Positions 13,009-24,600 of a stretch of DNA of 64,000 bases are shown here, in pieces. Positions within the stretch are counted from its first letter, which is position 1, and the number at the start of each line of letters is the position of its first letter. The notes under the pieces were generated by a model. It saw only the letters and a program-made list of their open reading frames with translations. It was not told the DNA's origin and searched no databases. Source of the DNA: Botryotinia globosa (taxonomy: Eukaryota; Ascomycota; Leotiomycetes; Helotiales; Sclerotiniaceae); NCBI GenBank assembly GCA_014898425.1, contig RCSZ01000009.1, positions 682,001 to 746,000 of the forward strand. The letters run 5' to 3'. Made by a program: the position numbers and the translations under genes.

Positions 13009-14230
13009 TCACAACGTCCCAATAACCCAACCTCCATCTGGAATTGAATCGATGTTGTTAACATCCAATTCCTGTCTTCCATTCATCTTACGACGGAAGG
13101 AACTACTGGCAGGATAGACAACTTTCCTCAATCTATTTGGTGATCCAAGAGGTTGAAAGCTCTTGAGCCCATGCCATGGATCTAATCTCATATGATCTTC
13201 CCCGAACGTCTTTCTCGCGGCTATAAAGCTATACTGCTTAGGGATCTTGAGGGTAGCGACTGTTTGCCATGGATACTTCTCGGACTCCTAGACCTTGCCA
13301 GCATATTCCACAGGTTGGTCTTCGAGATTCTCAATGAGTTGGACTTGAAAGAGATATTCTGCGTCATGGTTTGTGTGAAATTCTTTAAGCCATTCACTGA
13401 GAATATTATCCGGATGGGCATCTGGTTTGACTGTCTCTTCATAAAGCTTCTTTTGCGTCTCTGAAGATGAAACTAAGCAGTATTTGACAACATAGTCACC
13501 GAATCTGTAAGCAGTTTGCGAATACTGTCGTGTTGACTAGTTGTGTGTCAGCAGTCGGGTTACGTAGGATGGCCAAAGAGTGTAAAGATATACCTCAAGA
13601 TGTGTATTCCTGACTTCATCACGAGCTTTTTGTAATGCCGTATCTTTGCGAGCTTCTAAATGCTTGTATAACTCAGTCTTGTCTCCTCCGTGCTTAATTC
13701 TAAGATCAATAATTTCTTTTGTCATCTTTGCGTCTGCAAGATCCAATGCAGGAGTACTATTGAATTCGATATCTTGTGTGCTCAACTCTTTTCCGTCAAA
13801 TCTTTCACCATCAACATTGAAAACCTTCATTCCTAGACCTCGAGGTTGCGGAATTCGATCATCAAGAGCTGAATCACCAGGTTCAGTACTATATCGCATG
13901 ACAATTGGATATGTCTTTGGACGAGAGAACATGCTTTGCGCAAGATGTGGAGGTAAATCTCCAACAATGAGTTCACCCTTGACCAGTCCCTGAGTTCTTG
14001 CATGTGTTCCTTTTGATGATGCTAGTATTTCTATTTCGACCCAAAGGTCAAGAAGTACTACCTCCAAAGCAATGACGATGGGCATTAAATTGGGCTTTCT
14101 GTATGGCATTGATCTGGTCTGCAATGGCTTGTATGTCTTCTCGTTCATTGGGAGGGATAACTTCAACCCCTGAAGCATCCTATTTGATATAATTGCGGGA
14201 TTTCAGTCCCTCTGATTCAATGGAGCCCAT
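13009..14230 (-). pseudogene. Catalase-related heme protein with two in-frame stops
   Basis: This resembles the small catalase-related clade, about 370 residues, rather than a full-length catalase. Landmarks are GTHARTQG, LPPHLAQSMF, VMRYSTEPGD, RGLGMKVFNVDG, and, in the last exon, AYRFGDYVVKY and FHTNHDAEYLFQVQL. The gene model has three exons: 14230-14062, 14009-13594 and 13536-13009, with introns of 52 and 57 nt. The total, 1113 nt, is divisible by three, which supports the splice choices. Two codons in this frame are TAG: at 14180-14182, between NYIK and DASGVEV, and at 13288-13290, between YAGKV and ESEKYPW, where Trp is expected. TGG-to-TAG is a RIP-type transition. Every other codon is open, so the damage looks recent. 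Confidence 0.85.
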
Positions 14231-15106
14231 GACGTGAGAAGGTGAAATTGAGGGTTAAATACTGGGAGTATTGATAACGAGAGAATTTGATATAAGTTTG
14301 AAGTTTCATAGATCTTTTCAGGATACTTTAATGAGCTTTATATACCAAGTAGCCATCCGCTTGAATGGAAAAGTGGGCGGGGTAGATACTAATTGAATAA
14401 CCCATTCCTTTCAAGACCATATTCGTCCTGCGTCAATTTGGATAGTCGTTTTCAGACGAACTTTAGTCAGTGATATAGACATCAAATCAAAGAAGATGAT
14501 TGGTAATTGGAGAACAATTCTATGACTATAAAATATATCTCCCCATCCCCGCATTTGAAGACCTACCAGGAGTATGAGAACCATGATTTAGGTTTGTAGT
14601 AGGTATCCTATATGCAAGTATCTCAAAGCATTCCGTGGGCCTAGAGACTAATAGACTCGGATGAATGGTATCTTGACTTGTGCCCTTGTTCTTGACATTT
14701 GTCCCAAGGTTTCATTGTGACACTTGCTTTTGTCTAGGCAAATACCCTCTTTCAATATCATAACAGTACATTGACTTTCATCAAACATATACACGCGAAT
14801 AATAGTAGATGAACATGGTGAATGAGTTGCAATTGATGCAGATGGGGTCTGACCCCTTCGTCAATACAAATACTGGGTTATCATAAAACCAACGGAAATA
14901 TATGTACGAATACGGTAACTTCTTTGACCCTAAAGTGTACCATTACGCAGCTCTAAGACTTCGGGCTAAACATATACTGTGCCATAATTGGAGAACACTA
15001 CCTAGCAATGTTCAAAGGTTCACAGCCTCGACAATAGTTGAATTGCGATTTGTCCAAGAGAGAAAGTTTTCTTGTTTATTATCAAATCTGTTCCTATCAT
15101 CAAATC
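14231..15106. other. Intergenic, divergent promoters
   Basis: Separates the catalase-like remnant (minus) from the golgin gene (plus). It holds both upstream regions; no gene or defined site can be supported. Confidence 0.5.
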
Positions 15107-17071
15107 ATGTCAGCCACAGCTCCTACGGATTCTTCTAATGTTACTTCTCCAGGTTCGTTTGCCCTTGTACATCGCCGTTATGGTGGGGAAGCTCACGCTA
15201 TAAGAACAAACACTGACGAAATAATAGCGAAGAAGAAGAGCAATAAGAAGAAGAAGAACGCCAAATCGAAATCAAATGGAGAAATACTCCAAATTCAAGA
15301 TCAAGTGAACGATCTCACAGTAAACGTAGCAGACGAAGAAGATGGGAATCCAGAGGAATCCGGGCAGTCAACTGTGGTACGAGTGACACCTGTTCACAAC
15401 TCACTATATAGCAAACATAAGCGCATTCTGACACATCTCGACAGAATACTCCAAAGGAGGCCCAATTTCCATCGACTATAGATTCGCAGACGAACGGGCG
15501 CAAAATTGACTCCGCGGGTAATGGTCATACCATTGCGCCAACACAATCTAACACCGGGAAGGAAGAAGGAACCTCGGAAAGCAATGGATCGAATGAATTG
15601 GACTCGAGTGCTCGACTGGAAGCAATGACCGCGGAACGTCAGGCATTGCGCGCTGAAGTTGAACAATTGCGAAAATCCCTCGAGGATATTCAGGGCAAGC
15701 ACACGGAAGAAGATTCAACAGCCAAGAGCCAGTACTCCGAGAATCTATCATCCGTAGAAGAAAAATACAAAAATGAGATTATTGCACTCAAGAGTCAACA
15801 TGAGGAAGAAATTTCCACAGTCCGAGCAGAATTGGAGGAGACTGAATCTTCAAGAGAAAATTGGGAATCTCAATATCATACACTACTCACACGCGTTAAT
15901 ACGATCAAAACTACTTTGGGGGAACGATTGAAGGCAGATAAAGAGGAATTGGCGGAGGCCAATGAGAAAATCGAAGACTTGGAATCACAAGTGGAATCAT
16001 TCCAAAGTACTATTCAAGGATTGGAGGACGAGGTATCCAAATTACGGAATGAATTGAACGAGTCGTCCAAAGAACTTTCGAGCATGCGGAATCGTAATAA
16101 TTTATCACAACAGAATTGGGTCCACGAAAGGGAAGATTTACTCCAACAAGCTAAACATCTCAAAGAGGAAGCTGATGCTGCAAAAGAAGCCATGGGGGAT
16201 TGGGAAGTTTTGGCCATGGAAGAGAGATCTATACGAGAGAACCTGGAGAGTAGAGTTTCTGATATGGAGGAACAGTTTTCTGCTCAGAAAGAAGCATACG
16301 AAACTACGGTCGCCGAACGTGATAGCCATTCTCAAGCGGTTGATGGATTACAACGAGCTTTGCAGGAAATTCAAGAGACTCGGAGACGAGAACTCCGAGA
16401 GATGGTCGAAAGTTATGATGAGCAACTTCAATCCTTGAAAAAGGTCGTTCAGGAGTCGGATTCTAGATGCGTGGAGGCTGAAACTTCGAAAGAAGCTCTA
16501 CAAACAGAATTGAATCGACTTCTACCATTCGAAAAGGAAGTCAAGGAAAAGAATCTGTTGATTGGCAAACTTCGTCATGAAGCTATTGTGATTAATGATC
16601 ACCTCACGAAAGCATTGAGATTTATCAAGAAGTCGAAAGTAGAGGATAATGTTGATAGGTATGTTTTACCCCCACACTACGAATTCAAATTTGGAACTAA
16701 TAAAATATAGACAAGTTGTCACAAACCACTTTTTACATTTCCTCTCATTGGATCGTTCGGATCCGAAGAAATTTCAAGTACTACAAGTTATTGCTTCATT
16801 ATTGAACTGGACAGATGAACAAAAAGAGCAAGCTGGTTTAGCAAGGCCAGGTGCTTCGAGTAATACTTTACGTTTACCGATGTCACCCTTTCACCGAACC
16901 CCAAGCACACCATCCTTATCCACAGAATTCTTTACCGAGCCCTCACATTCTCAAAAGGAATCTCTATCAGAACTCTGGACAGGATTTCTAGAAAAGAGCG
17001 CCGAAGAAGGAAGTGTCAAAGATAGTAGAAGTGGAAGCGTGAGTAGCTCAGCTACTCTCGCAACAAAATAG
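15107..17071 (+). CDS. IMH1: GRIP-domain golgin (IMH1-like)
   Basis: A peripheral trans-Golgi tether expected to dock on the GTPase Arl1 and capture vesicles. Three exons are inferred: 15107-15376, 15445-16658 and 16711-17071, with introns of 68 nt (GTACGA, CTGAC branch, CAG) and 52 nt (GTATGT, ACTAAT branch, TAG). They give an uninterrupted protein of 614 residues. The Lys-rich N-terminus (AKKKSNKKKKN) is followed by a low-complexity linker. A long coiled coil, rich in Glu/Lys/Gln heptads, covers about residues 165-490. The GRIP domain then spans the last splice junction (DNVDRQVVTNHFLHFL, then KKFQVLQVIASLLNW) at about residues 488-532. A Ser/Thr/Pro-rich tail closes the protein. The start at 15107 (MSATAP) is chosen over an in-frame ATG at 15038 because the upstream residues look like leader sequence. 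The domain call is firm; the symbol follows the yeast homologue. Confidence 0.88.
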
Positions 17072-17640
17072 GATATTGGGAAGGAAGGAGCTTTGTAATT
17101 TGTGATATAGATTGAGGTGTATATTAGCTACATTGCGAGGGCGTTTCACTGGGTGTGATACTGGGTGTTGTCATGGTTTTTTATGCCTTCTGTTTATTGT
17201 GCTACGAGGTTCTTTTTCATGGCGTTGCTCGTGGAATCTTTATTCTATTTCGTTTTGGCAAGTAGCGTATCATATCATATAGGGTATTGGTGGGCTTGTT
17301 AGCACCAGCAGATCTCGTGTTCAGGAGGAATTTTAATATTGGGTTTCTTAATTATGTCGCCCATATTTACTAATTACGGTTCATGTTCCGTTCCGTTCTC
17401 GTGACGTGTACTTTGTAGTGCGATGGTAATTCCTTCCACGGAGAATTGGGATTGCAAAGAGGGGACAATTGGTAGAGTCTGAACATAGACGAGCTTTTGT
17501 AAGCTGGTCATAACGTATACTCATTTCATCTATGTTAGCTTCTCTGCACGGATAGATTCTCTACGAAAATAGGAGGTTGACAAATATAAAAGTTCCACTG
17601 GTATTGAGGATAAATTGATGTATGCAAAAACACCATTAAA
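17072..17640. other. Convergent intergenic spacer
   Basis: 3' flanks of the golgin gene (plus) and the membrane-protein gene (minus). No gene or distinct terminator structure seen. Confidence 0.5.
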
Positions 17641-18792
17641 TTACATGACCACCTTCCCTACACCTCCAAGAACAGCCTCCGCAAAGGCATCTGCATCCCT
17701 CTGTACCGCAACGAGATCAACTCTACCCTCCAATGCATTTCTAACACCATCTACTACCTCCCTGGTCTCCAATACCTCCGACATAACATTCGCTTCTCTC
17801 ACCCAGTATTCGTTTACTTTCCCCCTCAAATCTTTATCTCTCACCGTCGTGTTACGCATTAATGCTACGCCGTTTAATTTCCCTCTTGCCTGGTCTATAA
17901 TTCTCGTTGTGGCTTCTATTTTCTCCGCCATCGAAGGGGGAGTGAGGAATGCTCGGTTTGTAGAAGATAGATAGAGAAGCCAACCGACGAGCCCATCTAA
18001 TGCTGCTAATGCTATATTGCGATAAAGTTGCATATTCCAGTAAAAGTGATCGATCTCCTCAAGTCTGAGCGCAGTGGCATTATTTGTGTGTTTGTATTGT
18101 GTGACGAAATAAATATCGAGGACAGCGATTGCGCCAGCGAGAGTGGTAGCTTTTCCGCGCCACATGTTTGCTTCTTTTCCAATAAAGAGAGTACTGGTTG
18201 CGAGAGCCAGAATGCAGAGATTGAAAAGATGTGGTATGACGATGCTCACGAGGGAATACAGTAAGTAGGATGGAGGATCCTCAGGGTTGCAGAAGAGACA
18301 GTCTATCATGGTATCTGGACCGTATTTTAGATATAACAGTCGTGACTCTTTACTTGTAAATGCATTTTTGAGGATTTCGTCGGTGGGGGTAAGACCAGTG
18401 GGACGTAAGGTCTGGAGACGGGTAAAGAGGACATCGGTTGGAATTTGTAGACGGGACTGGGTGAGTGTGAAGAGCGAGGGAGTGGTGAAAGTAGGGAAGG
18501 TTTTGATGAGGAAAGCGAGAGAGGTTACGAAGAGGATCGTGAGAGCGCGAGATACATTTGGAGGAACGGGTCGAACTGCGAGACCGTGGGCTTGAGGAGC
18601 TGCGCGCTGCGATCGATAGTAACCGATTGCTTTGGGTAGAATCAGTGGCCCGAAGAATATTACAATGGACTTGATACTGTGGATGAGTTAGTTTGTGAAT
18701 CTGTAAGTCTACGAATTGTAGGTCTTTAAAGATTATAATTGGGTCATGAGAGGCGAGAAGAGTACATACGTTCCAAACGATATGCCCACCAT
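17641..18792 (-). CDS. Conserved multi-pass membrane protein, function unknown
   Basis: Two exons: 18792-18770 and 18676-17641. The 93-nt intron has GTATGT, CTAAC and CAG. The start context yields MVGISFGTIKSIVIFFG, and the protein has 352 residues. About five hydrophobic segments are visible. The first is near residues 11-26. Another follows the PNVSRALTILF stretch, then a long pair around YLLYSLVSIVIPHLFNLCILALATSTLF, one at TLAGAIAVLDIYFV and one at AALDGLVGWLLYLSS. The C-terminal third is soluble and helical. A Cys pair, CLFC, precedes the third hydrophobic segment. I recognise no named family. The intact splicing and its place between conserved genes suggest a real filamentous-fungal gene. 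Confidence 0.75.
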
Positions 18793-19454
18793 GATATATG
18801 TGCGAAGCTCAACTTGTTAAAAGTTTCATAGATTTGGCAGTTTGACTTGATTCCTTATTTCTTCAGAACACGTTCGCGATAAGACAATCAAAGGTATTCT
18901 GCCATGAAACAATGATAGAGGCGGTGGCTGCATGTAGTTAGTGTATCTTTAGCGCTACCATTAGTGTGGGGTCTCAAAATAATTCCGCATAAATAAATTT
19001 TTGAAATTTTCCTTCTTAGAATCTTAATATTCAACTACAAATCAGTCAAAGTCAAGTATAAGTTGTTTGGAATACGAGCAACATATTTGCGCATGAGAAT
19101 TCGATTCTGTTCTCTTGCATGCGCTTATTGTTTTCGAATTGCAATGTCTCTTCTTAGGAGTGCTTAGGTATAGTATTAATTTGATACACATGTAGTGGCA
19201 CTTTCGAAGCTTTGGCGACCTATTTCTCAATGGTCTCTCACAGTCAAAAAGTATGCCCAGATTAAGCCCCAAGTACTCTGCCAAGAGTCATCTCACTTGT
19301 GTTGCATGATCTCAGCGTTAGCTATGAGGATCTTTGCGTCTTAATTGTTGAGAGACATTCTTTTTATCATATTCTTGTGTTTCGTAAAAATGTAGAAATA
19401 TTCGTACAACATCGCGTTCGTTAAGATATATATACGTATCAAGAGTTGTAAACC
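18793..19454. other. Intergenic, no gene seen
   Basis: Upstream region of the membrane-protein gene and 3' flank of GET1. AT-rich with no recognisable coding segment. Confidence 0.5.
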
Positions 19455-19466
19455 TCACAACTCTTT
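19441..19466. other. Hairpin overlapping the GET1 stop codon
   Basis: AAGAGTTGT and ACAACTCTT form a 9-bp stem around a loop of about 7 nt, spanning the GET1 stop codon (19455-19457). It may affect 3'-end formation or be chance. The outer motif AAGAGTT is also the terminal motif of the MITE-like elements at 37.5 and 40.7 kb, but no element is present here. Confidence 0.4.
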
Positions 19467-20260
19467 CTTGCCAGGCTTCTCTGCACCTTGTCCGCTAGCC
19501 TTCATAGGCTCCTCCATCTTCTTCGTCTTTGTACCAGTTTGTGTTCCCAAGACTAACGCGACCGCTGCAACCAAAGCATCACTTACCAACAAAATCACAG
19601 CTGCGCATGCAAGTGTCCATGCTTGTATGCTGATGCTTCCCAGTGGTGCTCTAGGGAAACTCAACAACCACTCTGCGTAATAAGGGAACCATCCTTTGGG
19701 CAACCAAAACATAGCTTGCTTTGAGAACCAGAATTGTAACAACATGCGTAGACCATTCGTGCCCAACCAGCGGAGTGTAGAAACTGAAGAATCGAAGGTA
19801 GATTTGGTGGAATCGAGAGAGGATTCTGTGGGCATGATGTTAGATTTTGAGCCACTTGTTGAAGTTTGTAGGTTTGGGTATGTAAGGACGTACTTGATTT
19901 CTCCAACTGATCAAATAACTTGTCGTGCTGTCTGCGCAATTTCGCCCATTTGGCAAATTCGTCTTGGCTGCTCGTAGCATTCATTTCATGACGAACTTTC
20001 ATGAATTCTCGCTTCAACTTCTTTTGCTCGCCCGCGGACTGCGATGTTGGTGTTGGAAACATATTGTAGAGATTCCATAGCTAGAATTGGTTAGCTGATT
20101 TTGTGAGAGGAAGATTGGATTGTAAAGGAACTTGGTAAGGATAGGTGTTGGTATTAAGGATTGGAGAGCTTACTATATTATTGATCGCATCTGCACCAAA
20201 AGTATTGACGAGGTGGATGAGTAACTGGACAAGAAAACATGTAAAGAGGAGAGACGGCAT
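19455..20260 (-). CDS. GET1: GET1, receptor subunit for tail-anchored protein insertion
   Basis: With GET2, GET1 forms the ER membrane receptor that takes tail-anchored proteins from the ATPase GET3. Three exons are inferred: 20260-20174, 20080-19894 and 19825-19455. The introns are 93 nt (GTAAGC, CTAAC, TAG) and 68 nt (GTACGT, CTAAC, CAG), and the protein is 214 residues, close to the usual size. The N-terminal hydrophobic segment (MPSLLFTCFLVQLLIHLVNT) is the first membrane span. A cytosolic coiled coil follows (KKLKREFMKVRHEMN to KLFDQLEKS), the part known to bind GET3. Two further spans surround FWLPKGWFPYYAEWLLSFP, and the protein ends in a Lys-rich tail. It is head-to-head with the next gene across 337 bp. 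Confidence 0.93.
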
Positions 20261-20597
20261 GTTTCCGAAGTTATGTAGTCGAAATCGACTGCTCCTTTCT
20301 TCGAAAACTTCCTGAAAATGTAGTTGTCGGAATTGTGTCGTGTCCGTTAGGTGGTGGGCTGTTATACTCGACTCATTGGAATTTGTACGGAAGCTTCAGA
20401 AGCTCGGACCATGTTGAGGTCATCACGAGAATAGAAACAATTTCTAGAACCACCAGAGTACCTTCTTAACGACAGTGAACGAACGTTTCTTTGGATGTCA
20501 TAATCTTCAAGTCCATTCAACTAATAGATTGTGTGAGCCCGATGGATATCATTTGAATGATTCCACACATTCGACTGCCACCCCAGTGTTCGGCATC
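20261..20597. promoter_or_regulatory. Shared divergent promoter region
   Basis: The 337 bp between the GET1 and prenyltransferase-repeat start codons must hold both promoters and leaders. No specific binding site is claimed. Confidence 0.5.
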
Positions 20598-21632
20598 ATG
20601 TCACGCGCACTTGATAAAGATACTATTGCATCTGTAAATGCTAGCGATTTTCAAAATGTCTACGACGATATCGTGAAAGTGTTTGATCCTTATTTTTGTC
20701 TCGGACACGAAGTGATAGACTTTGAGCTTCTTGGGAAAGGTCAATTGCCGGATAATGTCAATACGGTCGTTCTCGAGAACAGTGTTGGTATCCCTAAAAT
20801 CAAACTCATTCAAGCATTTGTTATTGCGCGGCAAGTGTTCTTCAACTTCAAAGATTTGGGCCCCAAATATTCAAAGGAGATCCGGGATGCTACTTCGATC
20901 ATTCTTCTAACAGATCCGGAACATTTAACTGCGTGTAACGCTCGAAAAAGACTTGTACAGAGTATTCGAAAGAAGACTGTTTTTGAGCTGGAATTGGAAG
21001 TAAAGAGCGAGTTACGTTTCGTTGATAGTCTCTTGACGTCCCATCTCAATCGTCATACGAAGTCACCGACGCTATGGAGCCATAGGAGATGGCTTCTTGA
21101 GTTTCGTCAATCCAAAAATCTACCTCTGGATGTATCTCGAGACCTTACATCAGTCGTTATGGTGGCAGCTGAGAGGCATCCTCGGAATTACTACGCATGG
21201 TCTCACATGAGGTGGTTGATGGAATCGGTAGAAGGGGATGAAACTACCTACCTTACGATAATATATAATGTAAAGAAATGGTGTTTGGGGCATCCAGGAG
21301 ATACCTCCGGGTGGTCTTTCCTATTATTCTGTCTGTCTTCTCCTACATTTTCAACGGCGACGTCTCCGATTGACCGGAAATCCTTGATATGTGAAGAAGT
21401 TCTTGGAATGGCAATGTCATTGAAATGGAAAGAGGAGTCTTTATGGGTATTTCTTAGAACTTTGGTGGCATCTGGAAACACAACAGACAAATGTAGATTC
21501 GCATTTTTACAGGCCTTGGAAGATTTCAAAGAGTCCTCGGATGATGCTAAAGGTCAACGAATAAGTCAGTCCGCGCATGAATGGTATCTGGAATATGGGC
21601 AAAACATGCCGCCTCATTCCATCAAGACATAA
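20598..21632 (+). CDS. Protein prenyltransferase alpha-repeat (PTAR1-like) protein
   Basis: A single-exon gene of 344 residues. The repeats typical of the prenyltransferase alpha subunit (a Trp within a helical hairpin) are visible: LWSHRRWLLEFR at about residue 155, YYAWSHMRWLME at about 195, and DTSGWSFLLFCL at about 235. The protein lacks the N-terminal half of canonical alpha-subunit organisation. It more resembles the divergent PTAR1/ECM9 branch than the catalytic partner of farnesyl- or geranylgeranyltransferase I. The start MSRALDK at 20598 is preferred to an in-frame ATG at 20475, which would add 41 residues of leader-like sequence reaching towards the divergent GET1 promoter. Which complex it serves cannot be told from sequence. 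Confidence 0.8.
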   Translation: MSRALDKDTIASVNASDFQNVYDDIVKVFDPYFCLGHEVIDFELLGKGQLPDNVNTVVLENSVGIPKIKLIQAFVIARQVFFNFKDLGPKYSKEIRDATSIILLTDPEHLTACNARKRLVQSIRKKTVFELELEVKSELRFVDSLLTSHLNRHTKSPTLWSHRRWLLEFRQSKNLPLDVSRDLTSVVMVAAERHPRNYYAWSHMRWLMESVEGDETTYLTIIYNVKKWCLGHPGDTSGWSFLLFCLSSPTFSTATSPIDRKSLICEEVLGMAMSLKWKEESLWVFLRTLVASGNTTDKCRFAFLQALEDFKESSDDAKGQRISQSAHEWYLEYGQNMPPHSIKT

Positions 21633-24600
21633 CGTTTCAAGAATTCATTGCAAGACATCTTAATGCAATGTGCCTCTTTACCAGCCGTTTGTCCACCCAA
21701 ATCAACCCCGTACGGAGATTTCTCAATGTTCGGTTAGATGTCAGACCTTCTATTCGAGGAAAAGCATAGAAAGGTGATTGACTATTTGTGATTGTTGTTT
21801 TGTTGGAAACAACTTAGCGCCAAAGAACCCATATGGAAGACGTCGAGAATTTCCCAACAATTGAGACCGTTAACATATTCATCAAAATATTCCCAAATAG
21901 GGGCCCCTGCATTGAAACATTTCCGGGGGATTCACAGCACCCCCCAAGATCCGAACGGACTGGTTTGCGCCACGGGTGCAACACGAACATGGCTTTTTGC
22001 AGTAGCGACATCCAATTCGGTTGGTTTCTGCCAAAATACGAAAAAGAAATAATGATATGACAAGGAGTCAAAACAATTGGGTGGCCAAGAAAGGAACGTC
22101 TTTCTTGCTCACGGTAAGGCCCGTAGGGGCTCGAGAGAGGGTCATGATTACAATTGAAGTAGTCTCGTAGCGACTCGTGGGAGATCAGAGTCTATGTTTC
22201 AGAATTCAGACGGTTCGTTAATTGAAAAAGGTATATCACCAATTAAACAGTTAGAACAGTCTCGAATCTCGAGTGGCATCTCAAGATCCCCATGGGTCTT
22301 CTCTCAGATACTTAATGTGGCGGCGTTCAGTTCAGCACAGACAGCGAAGTCGTCGTAATTTAGAAAAATCCCATTATTCAGGAAATTATGATTGGCTTGG
22401 TGGAATTGACTTTTATGTATTAGTATCCAAAATTGGCTATAGAGTTGCATTGAAATGACTAACCTAGATACCTGGTGGTGGTAGATGTGTTTTTTTGGCT
22501 CTATTTAGCAATACGTAAACGCAAAAGGCGCCAATACCTAGGTAAGCTTGCAAGTTGCAGGTAGAAGGGCATGTACTTTGGTAAATACTAAACAGTAATC
22601 TAGAAGTTTAGGATATCAACAATCAAAGCTCTGCATAGAATATAGATTGTTATCGCATCGACCTCCTCTTCCACTCATTCGATTCATCCATCGCCTTTAT
22701 TCTTTTTCCAGCCGTAACATCCAAGAGCCATTCTTAATCTCTTAGCCAGTTGGTTCTCTTTCCCCCTCATTTGAAAGAGGAGTTAATGGCTGATGATGAC
22801 GATATCATACATACTTATTAGGTCTGTACATCCACAACATGGGATGATTGATATCTAGGCGGCTCGGTGGGCTTGAAGTGGATTGATTCTGCCGAGGCCC
22901 TAGACTGTCAATGCAGTTTTGAAGGCCACAGATGTGGTTGGCAACCACTCACAATAAAGTATAACCTTAGCTTTCTTCGTATGTTGAGTATCTTAAGTAA
23001 GTCGAGTAGATCTAGAGGGATTTCTGACCTGTCATTTTTGGAATCTAGTATGCCTTGCTTGCATCAACTTTATGCAGAAAGGAACGAATCGTCTATTCAC
23101 CTAACGAAGTGATAATGTATATTTGGAAACGCAACCTTGAAAAGTATGAATTACATCGTAGGCAGCAGAATAGAAAGAGGATGATATCAGAATGAGAACG
23201 ATGAGAAGGAAGCAGAATCTGCATAGGATACGGACCGCTCTTTGGAAGGCATCAGGAAAACTAGGGTGTCTGGATTTCTTGGACTTTGTGCGACGTCGCT
23301 AATGTAGGTCAGAGTTGCCGGCAGGATGAGATTGCTGGTTCCATGACTTGGCTGTGGCTCCTCTTCTTCCTTTCGCTGGTATCTTCAGCATACAATGAAA
23401 GTATCGTCACAGTAAGTAATATGGTGATATCATGCAGGTAAGCAGTTCGAGGTAAAGATCAACATGAATAGCTTGCCCGATAAGTTGCAACATCCCTCGA
23501 GCATGCCCATCAAAACCTAGAAGGTAAATCCCAATCCCGGGCGCTCACCGTAATAGCCCTGTTGATCTTGTGCTGATCATGATCTTCCAGATCGTGCTCT
23601 AGTAATCATCATAATCCATCGCGAAAATTGATTGATGTGCATGAAAGACCCATGGGAACTTCATGGGTCTGTTTGTCCGGTATTTTCGGTAGATGTTATT
23701 CCATTTTCCTTTCTCAGAATTGGGGAATGGAGATCAAAATCTTGTGAACACAACATAATGCAGGTACGAACATAATGAGCGGCCTGCAGATACTGAAGGT
23801 AAAATAATGAGGCCGACCGACCGTATCAGTCAACATTAAACAAATCAGAACATTTTGATGACAGCCATGAACGAAGCATGTTTAAATACAGTAATCAATC
23901 TCACAACAACTCACCTAGAAACCAAGGACAAATTTGGTATAGCCGTGCCGCTCGTGTTGATATCCACGACTCGGCTTCCAATCAGCTCTAGCAACAATTT
24001 TTCCATCCATCGGATCCTACCCATTTCCTTCGACTAATACCACCTCCCGAAATTTCGGTGATAGACAAAAGTTACGCGCGACGACAGTCATCAAGATCTT
24101 CTGATAGGCTGAATACCACCATACCTTTGCAGATACATAGGTACAGATGTTATGTTCGCATATACTTATGATGGCGATATGGAAAGACGCAGGTAGCATT
24201 ACCGTATGATAACCTACCTACCTGTTAATTTGGGTACGAACGACTCTTGTACCTGCATGTCCCCCAACACAAGGTCGCCCAACTCCTTCCCCCCTTTCTC
24301 CCTGCATTTTTCTACTGGCAATAATGGCCCCCCGACCTTCCACGTGGCCGCTCAGACTCCTTTGTGTGAAGGCTTTCGAGGCTTTTTCTGTGCCCTTTCC
24401 CAGCTTCATAATTTATATGACTTCCTCGGCTGGTGTTTTGCATCTCGTACAATTTATGGAGAAGGAGCTAAGGACATGGGATTAATCATTAAATGGACCC
24501 CACCACCATTGTTATTACATCGCTTTGGCCTCCACGCTTAACTTTGGGGAGATTAAAAGATGGTCAGACGCGCAACAGGATAATGATGAAATTTTCATAA

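Noticed and set aside
15377..15444. Frame shift in the golgin gene
   Set aside because: A GT-AG intron with CTGAC branch in phase 0 joins the two parts cleanly, so it is not damage.
21814..22071. Frames on both strands near 21.8-22.1 kb
   Set aside because: No recognisable domain, overlapping on both strands, typical of non-coding DNA with few stops.
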